Positions 53,501-62,978 of a stretch of 64,000 bases of DNA are shown here, in pieces. The notes under the pieces were generated by a model, which was given only the letters and a program-made list of their open reading frames with translations, did no database searches and was not told where the DNA came from. The stretch is from positions 1 through 64,000 of the forward strand of contig NZ_LMKO01000027.1 of assembly GCF_001421705.1 (NCBI RefSeq), read 5' to 3'. The translations under genes were made by a program, and so were the position numbers. This stretch comes from Xylophilus sp. Leaf220 (lineage in GTDB: Bacteria; Pseudomonadota; Gammaproteobacteria; Burkholderiales; Burkholderiaceae_C). Every line of letters starts with the position of its first letter. Position 1 is the first letter of the stretch.

Positions 53501-55561
53501 TCAGGCGGCAGCCGCCAGGGGCGTCGCCAGCCGTGGACGCGACAGGCGGTTGGCATGCAGGCGGGCCCGGCGCAGCACCGAAGGCGACCAGCGCTCTTCG
53601 GGGATCAGCAGGAAGGCCCGGCTGCGCATCGCGGTACCCAGTTCGATGTGGCTGGTCCAGACGCTGACGGGGATCGCCAGCAGCAGCGGCAGGCCGACCG
53701 GCACCAGCCAGACCAGGGCGCTCGGATCGATCATCGCGATGCCGACGGCCAGCACGGCGACCACCAGGGACATCGGTGCGAGCGTTGCGGCGGCACCCTT
53801 CCACGACAGGGCCAGCGCTTCGCGGGGAGGCGACTTCCAGTCGAGCTTCATGCCGGTGATGGCGACCAGAACGAACAGCGAGTGGGCCAACATGCGGACC
53901 GGCGACTGCAGCAGGGCCAGCACGCTTTCGAGAGCCGAGCTCTTCAGCAGCGCGAAAGCGCCGCCGAACATGCGTTGCTCGCCCTTCATCAGCACGGCAA
54001 CGATGCCCAGAATGCGCGGCAGGAACAGCACGCTGATCGTGAAGGCCCAGAGGCCCATCAGTTCGGCAGGGAGCACGTCCCAGTTGGTCGTGGCGATCTT
54101 GCTGCCCGACAGCCACAGGGCGGTGCCCAGGGTCATGAAGGCCAGCCACAGCGGAGCCGACACATAGGACAGGGCGCCGGTCACGAACATGGCGCGGTGC
54201 ACGCGGTGCAGGCCGGGCTCCGCCATCAGGCGTGCGTTCTGCAGGTTGCCCTGGCACCAGCGGCGGTCGCGCTGCAGCTCCGACAGCAGGTCGGGCGGTT
54301 GCTGCTCGTAGCTGCCGACCAGATCGGACACCAGCCACACCTGGAAGCCGGCACGGCGCATCAGCGCGGCCTCGACGAAGTCGTGCGACATGATGCCGCC
54401 GGACATGCCGCCCTTGCCTTCGATCGGGGCGAGGGCGCAATGCTGCATGAAAGGCTCGACGCGGATGATGGCGTTGTGGCCCCAGTAGTGCGACTCGCCC
54501 AGCTGCCAGAACTGCATGCCGAGGGTGAACAGGCGGCCGGTCATGCGGGAAGCGAACTGCTGCGAACGGGCATGCAGGGTCACGTGGCCGATCGACTGCG
54601 TGGCGGTCTGGATGATGCCGGCCTTGGGGTGGGCTTCCATCAGCTTGACCATGGTCGAGAGGCAGTCGCCGCTCATCACGCTGTCGGCGTCGAGGACCAC
54701 CATGTAGCGGTAGTCCTTGCCCCAGCGGCGGCAGAAGTCGGCCACGTTGCCGGCCTTGCGATGGGTGCGGCGGGTGCGCAGGCGGTAGTACACCTCGATC
54801 TGCGGCTGGTCCGGGTTGGCGGCCAGGGCGGCGCGCAGGTCTTCCCAGGCGGCGAGTTCGGCCTTGGCGATGGCGGGATCGTAGCTGTCGGACAGCACGA
54901 ACACGTCGAACACCTTGGCGTTGCCGGTGGCGGCGACCGATTCGCAGGTGGCGCGCAGGCCGGCGAACACGGTGGCCACGTCTTCGTTGCAGATCGGCAT
55001 GATGATCGCGGTGCGGGCATCGGCGTTCATCGCATGGTCGCGCACTTCCTTGGCGGAAATGGTGTGCTTGTCGCCGCGCAGGCTGACCCAGAAGCCCATC
55101 AGCGCGGTGGTGAAACCGGTGACGACCCAGGCCGACAGCAGAGCGAACAGCGCGATCTGGCCGTACTGCAGCACCGCGCTGTCGTACACCGGCTGGATGC
55201 CGGCGAACAGCGTGGTGGCGATGGCGGTGGTGATCAGCGTGATCAGCAGGAACACGGCGCGGCGACGCGACGCGGCACGCTGCCATGCTTCCGGGGCCAT
55301 CTGCTCGGCTTCCAGCGGGGTCTGCACTTCGTGCGAACGGCCGGTAAGCGTCATCAGGGTGGAAGTGCCGAGGCTGTTCCAGAAGCCGCGCCATGGCTTG
55401 GCGGGCATCGAGCCGCGGTTGACCGGGGGAGCGGTCACGGAGTTGGGGTGGCGCTCTTCGCGCAGTTCGCTGCGGGAAGACGCGACAGGGTTCGCGGCCG
55501 CGGTTGCCGGGGTGGGCAATGCGACGACGCGCTGGCTGGCGACGGGTCGAAGAGGATTCAT
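53501..55561 (-). CDS. opgH: Osmoregulated periplasmic glucan glucosyltransferase OpgH (MdoH)
   Basis: A 686-residue family 2 glycosyltransferase building the beta-1,2-glucan backbone of periplasmic glucans. It shows the N-terminal membrane segments, the catalytic Asp motifs (VVLDADSVMSG, MSHDFVEAALM) and the QRDRRWCQGN (QxxRW) motif, followed by C-terminal membrane segments. ATG 55559-55561 chosen; ATG 55589-55591 is an alternative. opgG (mdoG), which usually precedes opgH, is absent here. The ~276-base upstream gap (55562-55837) is AT-rich and contains one TGTCGCC-GGCGACA hairpin (55778-55795) but no gene I recognise. Confidence 0.94.
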   Translation of the reverse strand: MNPLRPVASQRVVALPTPATAAANPVASSRSELREERHPNSVTAPPVNRGSMPAKPWRGFWNSLGTSTLMTLTGRSHEVQTPLEAEQMAPEAWQRAASRRRAVFLLITLITTAIATTLFAGIQPVYDSAVLQYGQIALFALLSAWVVTGFTTALMGFWVSLRGDKHTISAKEVRDHAMNADARTAIIMPICNEDVATVFAGLRATCESVAATGNAKVFDVFVLSDSYDPAIAKAELAAWEDLRAALAANPDQPQIEVYYRLRTRRTHRKAGNVADFCRRWGKDYRYMVVLDADSVMSGDCLSTMVKLMEAHPKAGIIQTATQSIGHVTLHARSQQFASRMTGRLFTLGMQFWQLGESHYWGHNAIIRVEPFMQHCALAPIEGKGGMSGGIMSHDFVEAALMRRAGFQVWLVSDLVGSYEQQPPDLLSELQRDRRWCQGNLQNARLMAEPGLHRVHRAMFVTGALSYVSAPLWLAFMTLGTALWLSGSKIATTNWDVLPAELMGLWAFTISVLFLPRILGIVAVLMKGEQRMFGGAFALLKSSALESVLALLQSPVRMLAHSLFVLVAITGMKLDWKSPPREALALSWKGAAATLAPMSLVVAVLAVGIAMIDPSALVWLVPVGLPLLLAIPVSVWTSHIELGTAMRSRAFLLIPEERWSPSVLRRARLHANRLSRPRLATPLAAAA

Positions 55562-55837
55562 GGTGTCACTCACTGGTCGGTCCCTAAACATCAGGAAGCA
55601 GCGAACCCGGCGCCGTCGGCAGGACGGTAGACACGAGGGGCGGCGGGGCTGCACATGCGCTATGCATTGCAATCCCCGTGCCATCATGAATAAGTTATTT
55701 CATATCAAAGACTTGCGAGTAATTTCTCGAAATATTATGAAGAATTTCGGTGTTAACCCTCGCAAAACCCCTGTTTTTGTCGCCGCCCGGCGACAGGACA
55801 GCGGCCTGCCCTGGTCGAATCCTTATGAATCAACGGC
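55562..55837. other. AT-rich intergenic region upstream of opgH
   Basis: This gap separates opgH from the glrR stop, both on the minus strand. It is AT-richer than its surroundings between about 55,684 and 55,770 and includes the perfect hairpin TGTCGCC-GCCC-GGCGACA (55778-55795). It probably holds the opgH promoter; I could not assign hexamers or a sigma-54 site with confidence. Confidence 0.5.
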
Positions 55838-57256
55838 TTAGCCTTGTCGTCCTTCTGCGACACCATCCGTGGAAACCACGACACCGTCCCCTTTGAACTG
55901 ACCGGGCGTCAGCGCATGCTTCTGCAGCAGCCGGTAGAACTCGGTCCGGTTCCGGTCGGCCAGGCGCGACGCGTCGGCCACGTTGCCGTCGGTGAGCTTG
56001 AGCAGGCCGACCAGGTAGTCGCGCTCGAATTTCTGCTTGGCATCGGCGTAGTTGAGCACCTCGATCGAGGGCGTGCGCAGGGCGCGCTGCACCAGGGCCA
56101 GCGGCACCAGCGGTGTCGTGGAAAGCGCACAGACCTGCTCCACCACGTTGAAGAGCTGCCGCACGTTGCCCGGCCAGGCCGCGGTGGTGAGGGCTTTGAG
56201 GGCTTCGGGCGCGAAGCCCGACAGACGCTTGCCGTACTTGCCGGCCAGCTTCAGCAGGAAATGGTTGGCCAGGAGCGGGATGTCCTCCCGCCGGTCGCCC
56301 AGCGTGGGCAGGGTGAGCGTCACCACGTTCAGCCGGTAGTAAAGGTCTTCCCGGAACTGGCTGGTCTGCATGGCCGCATCGAGATCGCGATGGGTGGCGG
56401 AGATGATCCGCACGTCGACCGGGATCGACTGGCTGGAGCCGACCGGCCGCACCGCGCGCTCCTGCAGCACCCGCAGCAGCTTGACCTGCAGGGCCGGCGG
56501 CATGTCGCCGATCTCGTCGAGCAGCAATGTTCCGCCCTCGGCCGCCTGGAAGAGCCCCTTGTGGTTGGCGCTGGCGTCGGTGAAGGCGCCCTTGACGTGG
56601 CCGAACAACTCCGATTCCAGCAGCGCTTCGGGAATCGCGCCGCAATTGACGGCAACGAAGGGTTTCCGGGCGCGCGGGCTGGCGCGGTGGATGGCGCGGG
56701 CCAGCATTTCCTTGCCGGCACCGCTGTCGCCGCGCAGCAGCACCGACGCGTCCGATTGCGCGATCATCCGCGCCTCGGCCAGCACCTCGGCCATGCGGCT
56801 GGAGCGGCTGACGATCTCCGAGCGCCAGGATTCGTCGGCATGGGTCTCGCTGACGGTGGGGGCGCTCAGGGCCAGCGCCTGCGAGATCTTGTCGAGCAGT
56901 TCCTTGCCGTCGAACGGCTTGGTCAGGTAGGTGAACACGCCGCGGGCGGTGGCTTCCACCGCGTCGGGGATCGTGCCGTGGGCGGTGAGCAGGATCACCG
57001 GCAGCGAGGGATGGCGCGCCCGGATGATGTCGAACAGCGCCAGGCCGTCCTTGCCGGGCAGGCGTACGTCGGACAGCACCAGTTGCGGGTGGGCGATGTC
57101 GAGCTGGGTGAGCGCCGACTCGGCAGAGCTGACCGCCGTGACCCGGTAGCCCGCCGCGTTGAGCCGCATCGACAGAAGGCGCAGCATGTCGGCATCGTCG
57201 TCCACCACCAGCAGGCTGGGGGCGTGGGCGGACAGGGAGGGGGCGGAGGCGCTCAT
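55838..57256 (-). CDS. glrR: Sigma-54-dependent response regulator GlrR (QseF)
   Basis: 472 residues: receiver domain (phospho-Asp in LSDVRLPGKDG), AAA+ sigma-54 domain (Walker A RGDSGAGKEM, Walker B GTLLLDEIGD) and a Fis-like C-terminus (DGNVADASRLADRNRTEFYRLL). It is the partner of GlrK two genes upstream. The sigma-54 contact loop reads GAFTDA where GAFTGA is usual. In E. coli GlrR activates glmY with IHF; its target here is unknown. The start is ATG 57254-57256, 13 bases after the qseG stop. Confidence 0.93.
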   Translation of the reverse strand: MSASAPSLSAHAPSLLVVDDDADMLRLLSMRLNAAGYRVTAVSSAESALTQLDIAHPQLVLSDVRLPGKDGLALFDIIRARHPSLPVILLTAHGTIPDAVEATARGVFTYLTKPFDGKELLDKISQALALSAPTVSETHADESWRSEIVSRSSRMAEVLAEARMIAQSDASVLLRGDSGAGKEMLARAIHRASPRARKPFVAVNCGAIPEALLESELFGHVKGAFTDASANHKGLFQAAEGGTLLLDEIGDMPPALQVKLLRVLQERAVRPVGSSQSIPVDVRIISATHRDLDAAMQTSQFREDLYYRLNVVTLTLPTLGDRREDIPLLANHFLLKLAGKYGKRLSGFAPEALKALTTAAWPGNVRQLFNVVEQVCALSTTPLVPLALVQRALRTPSIEVLNYADAKQKFERDYLVGLLKLTDGNVADASRLADRNRTEFYRLLQKHALTPGQFKGDGVVVSTDGVAEGRQG

Positions 57257-57269
57257 CGGATCGGGTTTC

Positions 57270-57995
57270 CTAGGGGTTCGGCTTGGCCGCCGGAGCGGCG
57301 GGCGCTGCGGGCGGGCTCGCGGCGGCCGCGCCGTTGGCGCCGGAGCGGGTCAGGCTGCGCTCGATGGCGCGCACCGCCTCCAGCCGTTCGCTCAGCTGGT
57401 CGATGCGGCGCTGGTTGTCGCGCAGTTGCTGGGATTGGCGCTCGACCATGTCCTCCAGCCGGCGCTGGTCGCCGTAGCGCGAGGTGAGCAGCCGGGCCAG
57501 CGGGTGCAGCCGGCGCGCGGCTTCGCCCTGGTTGTTCAGCAGGCGCTGCAGCAGCGTCTGGGCGCGCATCGTGTCCTGCGGATTGCGGGTCTGCGCCAGG
57601 GCCACCGCCAGCTGCAGGTCCTGGAACGGCGTGCGCTGCGCCTCGCCGGAGGTATCGCCCAGGCGCGCGATTTCCTGCGACAGCTCGGCCGGCGGCATCG
57701 TCCGGACCCGGTCGGCATAGGCGAGCAGCGCCACGTTGCCTTCGGGCGGTGGCATGGGGGCGGCCGCCTGCGCCGCCGTGGCGGCGTCGCTGCGGGGCGC
57801 AGTTGCCGGCTTGGTGCCGGTCGCCGGCGGCACGACGATCACGTCGTCGACATCGGCTGCAGCGCTGGCCGCGGCCGCGGCCGAGGGCGGCGGCGCGGGC
57901 GGCGTGGCAGGGGCGGGCGGCGGCGCCGGCGTGGCGCAGCCCGCTGCCAGTGCCACGGCGCCCAGTGCGCCGGCGAGTCGAAAGCGGTGGGGCAT
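57270..57995 (-). CDS. QseG/YfhG-type outer-membrane lipoprotein of the GlrKR system
   Basis: 241 residues. Lipobox AAGC at the end of the signal peptide, an Ala/Pro-rich linker (about 22-70) and a C-terminal helical, coiled-coil-like domain (EDMVERQSQQLRDNQRRIDQLSERLEAV). It lies between glrK and glrR exactly as yfhG/qseG does in enterobacteria, where it is an auxiliary lipoprotein of the QseE/GlrK kinase. Sequence similarity to QseG is low, so the role is inferred largely from position and architecture. Confidence 0.82.
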   Translation of the reverse strand: MPHRFRLAGALGAVALAAGCATPAPPPAPATPPAPPPSAAAAASAAADVDDVIVVPPATGTKPATAPRSDAATAAQAAAPMPPPEGNVALLAYADRVRTMPPAELSQEIARLGDTSGEAQRTPFQDLQLAVALAQTRNPQDTMRAQTLLQRLLNNQGEAARRLHPLARLLTSRYGDQRRLEDMVERQSQQLRDNQRRIDQLSERLEAVRAIERSLTRSGANGAAAASPPAAPAAPAAKPNP

Positions 57996-58002
57996 GGTGC
58001 TG

Positions 58003-59478
58003 CTAGAGGACATGGGGCAGGTCGATGCGGAAATGGGCGCCGGCGGTGCCGGCCATGAGTTCGATGTGGCCGCCGTGCGCAGCGATGTACTCCTGCACGA
58101 TCGACAGGCCGATGCCGTTGCCGCGCGCGGCATCGGCGGGCTGGCGCTGGCCGCGGTAGAAGGGCTCGAAGATGCGGGGACGGTCGTCCTCGGCCACGCC
58201 GGGGCCCTGGTCCTTGACCTCGATCGTCACGCCGTTGCCCAGGCGCGCCAGGCGCAGCACGATGGTGCCGTTGCGCGGCGAGAAGCGGATCGCGTTGGAG
58301 AGCAGGTTGGCCACCACCGTCGCCAGCTTGCCGGCATCGACCTGGGCCGACACCGGCGTGCCCTCGACCTTCACCGCCAGCGCATGCGCCTGCCACTGGA
58401 GCCGCTGCGCATCGACCTGGTCCTCCAGCAGCTGGAGCAGGTCGGTCTTCTGGCGCTGCAGCTGGCGCGCCTCGAAGGCGGCGGCGTTGAAACGCAGCAA
58501 CGCCTCGATCTGGCTCTGCAGCACGACGGTGTTCTGCTGCAGGATGCGCGCCACCTCGCGCTGGTTGTCGGTCAGCGGGCCGGCCACGCCGTCCTCGAGC
58601 AGGGCCACGCCTTCGCGCAGTGCGGCCAGCGGCGTCTTCAATTCGTGCGAGATATGGCGCAGGAAGCGCGCCTTGTCGGCATCCAGCTCGGTGAGCCGCA
58701 GCCGCAGCCACTCCAGCTGCTGGCCCACACGGCGCACGTCGGCGGGGCCGCGGATGTCGATCGGCTCCTCCAGCTCGTTCTCGCCCAGCCGGACGATGGC
58801 ACGCTCCAGCCGCTTGAACGGCCGCGCCAGCCACAGGCCGAAAGCCACCGCCAGCAGTACCGCCAGGCCGATCGCGCCCACCACCATGCGGGTGAGCCGG
58901 GCGCGGCTGGTGTCGAGCTGCTCTGTCAGCGCGGTGTTGCGGCCCTCGATCGCCCGCTGCACCTCCTGCGCCACCAGGGCGTTGACCGATTCGAGTTCGC
59001 GGAATTCCGAGGACATCGACCGCTCGCGGTCGAGCGCGGTATCGGACGGGCCGGCGAACAGCGCGGTGATGGTGGCCAGCTGGGCACGCCAGCGGTTGGC
59101 CACGTCGGCCGGCACGTCGCCCGGCTCCAGTTGGGCGAGCAGTTCGGTACCGTCGTGCGCCGCTTCGTCGAAGCGCTTGCGCAGCATCGCGTCGTTGAGG
59201 ATCAGCGACTGGCGACCGGCCCGCTCCATGGTGGCGCTGCGGTTGGCCAGGTCCTGCACGATCGCGTTGAGCTGCAGCGCCCGGGCCGAGAACCCGCGGC
59301 TCTGCGCCATCAGCCCGTCGAAGGTGAAGACCGCCCGCAGCGAGATGCCGCCGAGCAGCGCGGCGATCAGCAGGAAGCCGACCAGCAGCAACTGCTGGAA
59401 CGATCCGCGGACCGGCCGGCGCCGCGCGCTGCCCGACGCCGCCAGGGGCAGCGCCGCGGGCGGTGCGGTGCCGCTCAT
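58003..59478 (-). CDS. glrK: Sensor histidine kinase GlrK (QseE)
   Basis: 491 residues: N-terminal membrane segment ([18 protein letters not shown]), a periplasmic helical sensor region, second membrane segment ([21 protein letters not shown]), HAMP, DHp with the phospho-His in [19 protein letters not shown], and the HATPase domain ([38 protein letters not shown]). It phosphorylates GlrR. Start ATG 59476-59478 overlaps the miaB stop by four bases (ATGA), so miaB and glrK may be cotranscribed. Confidence 0.93.
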   Translation of the reverse strand: MSGTAPPAALPLAASGSARRRPVRGSFQQLLLVGFLLIAALLGGISLRAVFTFDGLMAQSRGFSARALQLNAIVQDLANRSATMERAGRQSLILNDAMLRKRFDEAAHDGTELLAQLEPGDVPADVANRWRAQLATITALFAGPSDTALDRERSMSSEFRELESVNALVAQEVQRAIEGRNTALTEQLDTSRARLTRMVVGAIGLAVLLAVAFGLWLARPFKRLERAIVRLGENELEEPIDIRGPADVRRVGQQLEWLRLRLTELDADKARFLRHISHELKTPLAALREGVALLEDGVAGPLTDNQREVARILQQNTVVLQSQIEALLRFNAAAFEARQLQRQKTDLLQLLEDQVDAQRLQWQAHALAVKVEGTPVSAQVDAGKLATVVANLLSNAIRFSPRNGTIVLRLARLGNGVTIEVKDQGPGVAEDDRPRIFEPFYRGQRQPADAARGNGIGLSIVQEYIAAHGGHIELMAGTAGAHFRIDLPHVL

Positions 59479-60839
59479 GCGGCCAGCGCCGGCAGGGGCA
59501 GGTCTTCCCGCAGCGCCACCGCGCCGCGCAGCGAATAGCCCTGCGCCTCGGTGATCCGCAGATCGACCATCTGTCCCACCAGCCGTGCGGGGCCCGCGAA
59601 GTTGACGACGCGGTTGCACTCGGTGCGGCCCATCAGCTCGGGCACCGCGGCCGAGGACTTGCGCGACGGGCCTTCCACCAGGATGCGCTGCACGGTGCCG
59701 ACCCGGCTGGCGCTGATCGCCCGCACGTTGTCGTCGATCGCCGCCTGCAGCTGCTGCAGACGGCGCAGCTTGACCTCGTGCGGCGTGTCGTCGTGCAGGT
59801 TGGCGGCCGGCGTGCCGGGCCGCGGGCTGAAGATGAAGCTGAACGAGGTGTCGTAGCCCACGTCGTGGATCAGCTTCATCATCTTCTGGAAGTCGTCGTC
59901 CGTCTCGCCGGGAAAGCCGACGATGAAGTCGCTGCTCATCGCCAGGTCGGGGCGGATCGCGCGCAGCTTGCGCACCGTGCTCTTGTATTCCATGGCGGTG
60001 TAGCCGCGCTTCATCGCCATCAGGATGCGGTCGCTGCCGTGCTGGACCGGCAGGTGCAGGTGGCTGACCAGCTTCGGCACCTCGGCATAGGCCTGGATGA
60101 GCCGCGGCGTGAACTCGTTGGGGTGGCTGGTGGTGTAGCGGATGCGCTCGATGCCGGGAATCTCGGCGACGTACTCGATGAGCATCGCGAAATCGGCGAT
60201 CTCGGCGGTTGCGCCCATCGCACCGCGGTAGGCGTTCACGTTCTGGCCGAGCAACGTCACCTCGCGCACGCCCTGGTCGGCCAGCCCGGCGACCTCCACC
60301 AGCACGTCGTCGAACGGGCGGCTCACCTCCTCGCCGCGGGTGTAGGGCACCACGCAGTAGCTGCAGTACTTGGAGCAGCCCTCCATGATCGAGACGAAGG
60401 CGGTCGCGCCGTCGACCTTCGCCGGCGGCAGGTGGTCGAACTTCTCGATCTCGGGGAAGCTGATGTCGACCTGCGGCCGGTCGTGCAGGTCGCGCGCGGC
60501 CAGCATCTCGGGCAGGCGGTGCAGCGTCTGCGGGCCGAAGACCACGTCGACGTAGGGCGCGCGGGCGATGATCGCCGCGCCTTCCTGGCTGGCGACGCAG
60601 CCGCCCACGCCGATCTTCACGCCCCGGGCCTTAAGGTGCTTGACGCGGCCCAGGTCGCTGAACACCTTCTCCTGCGCCTTCTCGCGTACCGAGCAGGTGT
60701 TGAACAGGATCAGGTCGGCCTCTTCCATGTCCTGGGTGGGCTCGTAGCCTTGCGCCGCGCCCAGCACGTCGGCCATCTTGTCCGAGTCGTACTCGTTCAT
60801 CTGGCAGCCGAAGGTCTTGATGAATACTTTTTTGCTCAT
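59475..60839 (-). CDS. miaB: tRNA-2-methylthio-N6-dimethylallyladenosine synthase
   Basis: A 454-residue radical-SAM methylthiotransferase modifying A37 of tRNAs reading UNN codons. The UPF0004 N-terminal domain carries three cluster Cys ([30 protein letters not shown]); the radical-SAM motif is [10 protein letters not shown]; the C-terminal TRAM domain ends near [13 protein letters not shown]. It is start of the run miaB-glrK-qseG-glrR. Length is typical. Confidence 0.97.
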   Translation of the reverse strand: MSKKVFIKTFGCQMNEYDSDKMADVLGAAQGYEPTQDMEEADLILFNTCSVREKAQEKVFSDLGRVKHLKARGVKIGVGGCVASQEGAAIIARAPYVDVVFGPQTLHRLPEMLAARDLHDRPQVDISFPEIEKFDHLPPAKVDGATAFVSIMEGCSKYCSYCVVPYTRGEEVSRPFDDVLVEVAGLADQGVREVTLLGQNVNAYRGAMGATAEIADFAMLIEYVAEIPGIERIRYTTSHPNEFTPRLIQAYAEVPKLVSHLHLPVQHGSDRILMAMKRGYTAMEYKSTVRKLRAIRPDLAMSSDFIVGFPGETDDDFQKMMKLIHDVGYDTSFSFIFSPRPGTPAANLHDDTPHEVKLRRLQQLQAAIDDNVRAISASRVGTVQRILVEGPSRKSSAAVPELMGRTECNRVVNFAGPARLVGQMVDLRITEAQGYSLRGAVALREDLPLPALAA

Positions 60840-60936
60840 GGGGAGCGCCCTTCGGGCGTCTGGTGTGTGGGGCGGCGGGTCGTGGCCGTGCGGCCGACGC
60901 CCTGTGCGACCGGCTCCGCGGTGCGACGGCCGGCGG

Positions 60937-61371
60937 TCAAGATCCGAACAGGGATTCCAGCAGAGAGCGCTGCCTGCCGGGCCGCAGTGCCGCTTCGTCG
61001 GGTGTCAGCAACCAGACCTCGGCGATCTCGCCGAACCCGTCGCGCCGGTAGTTGACGATGAGATCCTGCTCGGCCAGCGTGGCCGACAGCACCGCACGCC
61101 CCTGCGTGTCGCGGATCAGCCCGCCGACCGAAAGGCGGTCGGGCTTGCCGTCCATCAGCACCACCGGCGGGTAGGTGACGCGCAGGCGACCGCGCATCGC
61201 CGTCTCGGGGAAATTGCGCACCGCGGCCATCGACTCAGCGGTCTGCGCGTGCAAGGGCACTGATACGCCCAAGGCGCAGCAGAGCAGCACCAGCCCGGCG
61301 ATGTGCCGACGGGCGGAAGGGCGGGGCAGGGAGAGGGGCGTGGCGCCGGGGCGGCGTGCGCAGCGGGTCAT
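60937..61371 (-). CDS. Exported hypothetical protein
   Basis: 144 residues with a signal-peptide-like N-terminus ([19 protein letters not shown]) and a short mature part ([46 protein letters not shown]). I do not recognise it; homologues are annotated as hypothetical in Burkholderiales. The start codon is uncertain. It is 97 bases upstream of miaB on the same strand. Confidence 0.75.
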   Translation of the reverse strand: MTRCARRPGATPLSLPRPSARRHIAGLVLLCCALGVSVPLHAQTAESMAAVRNFPETAMRGRLRVTYPPVVLMDGKPDRLSVGGLIRDTQGRAVLSATLAEQDLIVNYRRDGFGEIAEVWLLTPDEAALRPGRQRSLLESLFGS

Positions 61372-61430
61372 GGTGTACGTCCAGAGGCTGGTGGTGCCAT
61401 TCTAGCGGGCACCCCCTCGGCGCGACGGTC

Positions 61431-62075
61431 TCACAACGGCAGGCAGCGCAGCCGCAGCTGGGAGGATTCGAGCTTTTCCGCATACCAGCCGTCGCGGGCC
61501 GGCGACACGAGCGCAGCCAGGCCCTGCATCAGCGTCACGTCATCCCCTGCCTTCGCGTTCTTGTAGCACTCGTCGAGCGTGGCCAGCGACCGGCGCAGCG
61601 CGGCGGCCTGCGCGGCGTCGGTCTTGTCGCCCGAAGCGGCCTGGCCGGCAAGCCAGGTCTCGTAGGCGGCCAGCGTCTGCTCGGGCAGCTTTTCGCGTGC
61701 GTCCTTCGGAATCATGTTGCCGTAGAGCTGCTGCAGGCTTTCGGCGCCGGCCCGCGACAGGTGCAGCGATACGTCGTACTGCGCCTCGAACGCGCCTTGC
61801 CGGGCGATCACGCGCTGGATGCGGTAGTCGAGCCGGCCCTGGGCGCCGCCCAGCGTGGCGATGAGTTCGCGCGCAGAGGCATTGTCGGGGTTGCCATCGA
61901 AGTCCGTCTTCAGCGCCTGCGTGATCGCTACGTCGTCCGGGAATGCGATGCCGGCAGGGCCCGCGCCGGGGCGGTCGCAGGCGGAGAGAAGGGCCAGGAG
62001 GGCGCAGGCTACCAGGCTTGTAGCTATGCGGCCGAGCGGCGCCCGGTCGGTGGAAGTGAGTTGGTGTGGGTGCAT
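61431..62075 (-). CDS. Exported lipoprotein of unknown function
   Basis: 214 residues with a lipobox LLSAC. The mature protein is helical (ITQALKTDFDGNPDNASARELIATLGGAQGRLDYR ... DECYKNAKAGDDVTLMQGLAALVSPARDGWYAEKL). I do not recognise the family. It is the divergent neighbour of the repeat-protein gene across a 439-base gap. Confidence 0.78.
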   Translation of the reverse strand: MHPHQLTSTDRAPLGRIATSLVACALLALLSACDRPGAGPAGIAFPDDVAITQALKTDFDGNPDNASARELIATLGGAQGRLDYRIQRVIARQGAFEAQYDVSLHLSRAGAESLQQLYGNMIPKDAREKLPEQTLAAYETWLAGQAASGDKTDAAQAAALRRSLATLDECYKNAKAGDDVTLMQGLAALVSPARDGWYAEKLESSQLRLRCLPL

Positions 62076-62514
62076 GGCAGGTAATGGACCACGACCGGCG
62101 TCCACGGTGCGCCCGAAGATATGTCAGGGTGTAAATACGGGTCTTAAAACGTACTGACAGTGCGACATCTCCCGCACGAGTTGCGGAATTGTCCTATTGA
62201 CATGTATTCGGTGTGGTTGATTACGGATCCTTCGTTTCACCGCGAACGCCGTTTCCTCTGGAGAAAATTCAAGAAGAAGTGCAACACGACGGCGGAAGTT
62301 CCATCCGTCCGAGCTGCTTGACAAAAGTTTGCACAACGATTTCAGCGCAGTATTTATGCCCCTGCTTGGTGCATTTGGTGGCGAAAATGTAAGTTATTTT
62401 GCATAAATAGCATTACAAATTCGTCAACTGGCTGCCATAAATGGAACGTACAAACGGGGCTCTCGCAGTCCGGGCCATCCGGTTATTACCCATCCGCTTC
62501 ATCAGGAGTTTCCC
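62076..62514. promoter_or_regulatory. 439-base divergent intergenic region before the repeat-protein genes
   Basis: The region between the lipoprotein start and ATG 62515 is lower in GC than its flanks and includes two TTGACA hexamers (62197-62202 and 62318-62323) without convincing -10 partners. The Shine-Dalgarno AGGAG (about 62502-62506) precedes ATG 62515. It is a likely home for regulated promoters of the exported repeat proteins; no gene is supported in it. Confidence 0.5.
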
Positions 62515-62883
62515 ATGCAGAAGAAATTTGCCCTCGTCGGTATCGTCTCCCTGGCCTTCGTCTCGTCCGCCGCCTTCGCTCAAACTGCCAGCATCAGCGT
62601 GCCGGGTGTCGGCAAGGCTTCGGGTTCGATGGGTTCGACCGTCGAGCGCAGCAATATCACGGTCGCCAACAACACGGCGCGCGACGTGCTGGTCGGCGGT
62701 GGATCGGCCAGCATCCTGAAGCTGGGCGGACAGGTCGAGATGAGCGGCGTGGCCAACGTCAACAGCGTCAACATCACCGGCTCCACGCTGCGCGACTCCA
62801 ACATCACCGTCAGCGGCAACACGGCAGAGAACATCAAGGCCATCGGCGGCACGGCCAACGTCAACTCGGTCAACATCAACTGA
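62515..62883 (+). CDS. Small exported Gly/Asn-rich repeat protein
   Basis: 122 residues: signal peptide ending in SSAAFAQ, then two copies of a repeat ending in GGxAxxNSVxI. The first is SNITVANNTARDVLVGGGSA with a following VANVNSVNI, and the second SNITVSGNTAENIKAIGG then ANVNSVNIN. The pattern of alternating small/hydrophobic residues with conserved Asn and Gly suggests a beta-solenoid or amyloid-like fold. Function unknown. The gene downstream encodes a longer protein with the same repeat, so the two are a likely unit. Strong AGGAG Shine-Dalgarno. Confidence 0.85.
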   Translation: MQKKFALVGIVSLAFVSSAAFAQTASISVPGVGKASGSMGSTVERSNITVANNTARDVLVGGGSASILKLGGQVEMSGVANVNSVNITGSTLRDSNITVSGNTAENIKAIGGTANVNSVNIN

Positions 62884-62978
62884 GTCCAGACACCGTGCGC
62901 CGCATCGATGCCCTCGGGGCATGCGATGCCGGTGCGTGACACCGCGATCTGCGTCCGCAGATCCCTCCGGAGCCGCTT

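Noticed and set aside
55778-55795. Terminator of glrR at the TGTCGCC/GGCGACA hairpin
   Set aside because: On the minus strand the hairpin is followed by A residues, not a T-run, so an intrinsic terminator is not supported.
62124-62336. Possible small minus-strand gene in the 62.1-62.3 kb gap
   Set aside because: A 70-residue frame without Shine-Dalgarno, homology or typical codon use, in a region more likely to be regulatory.
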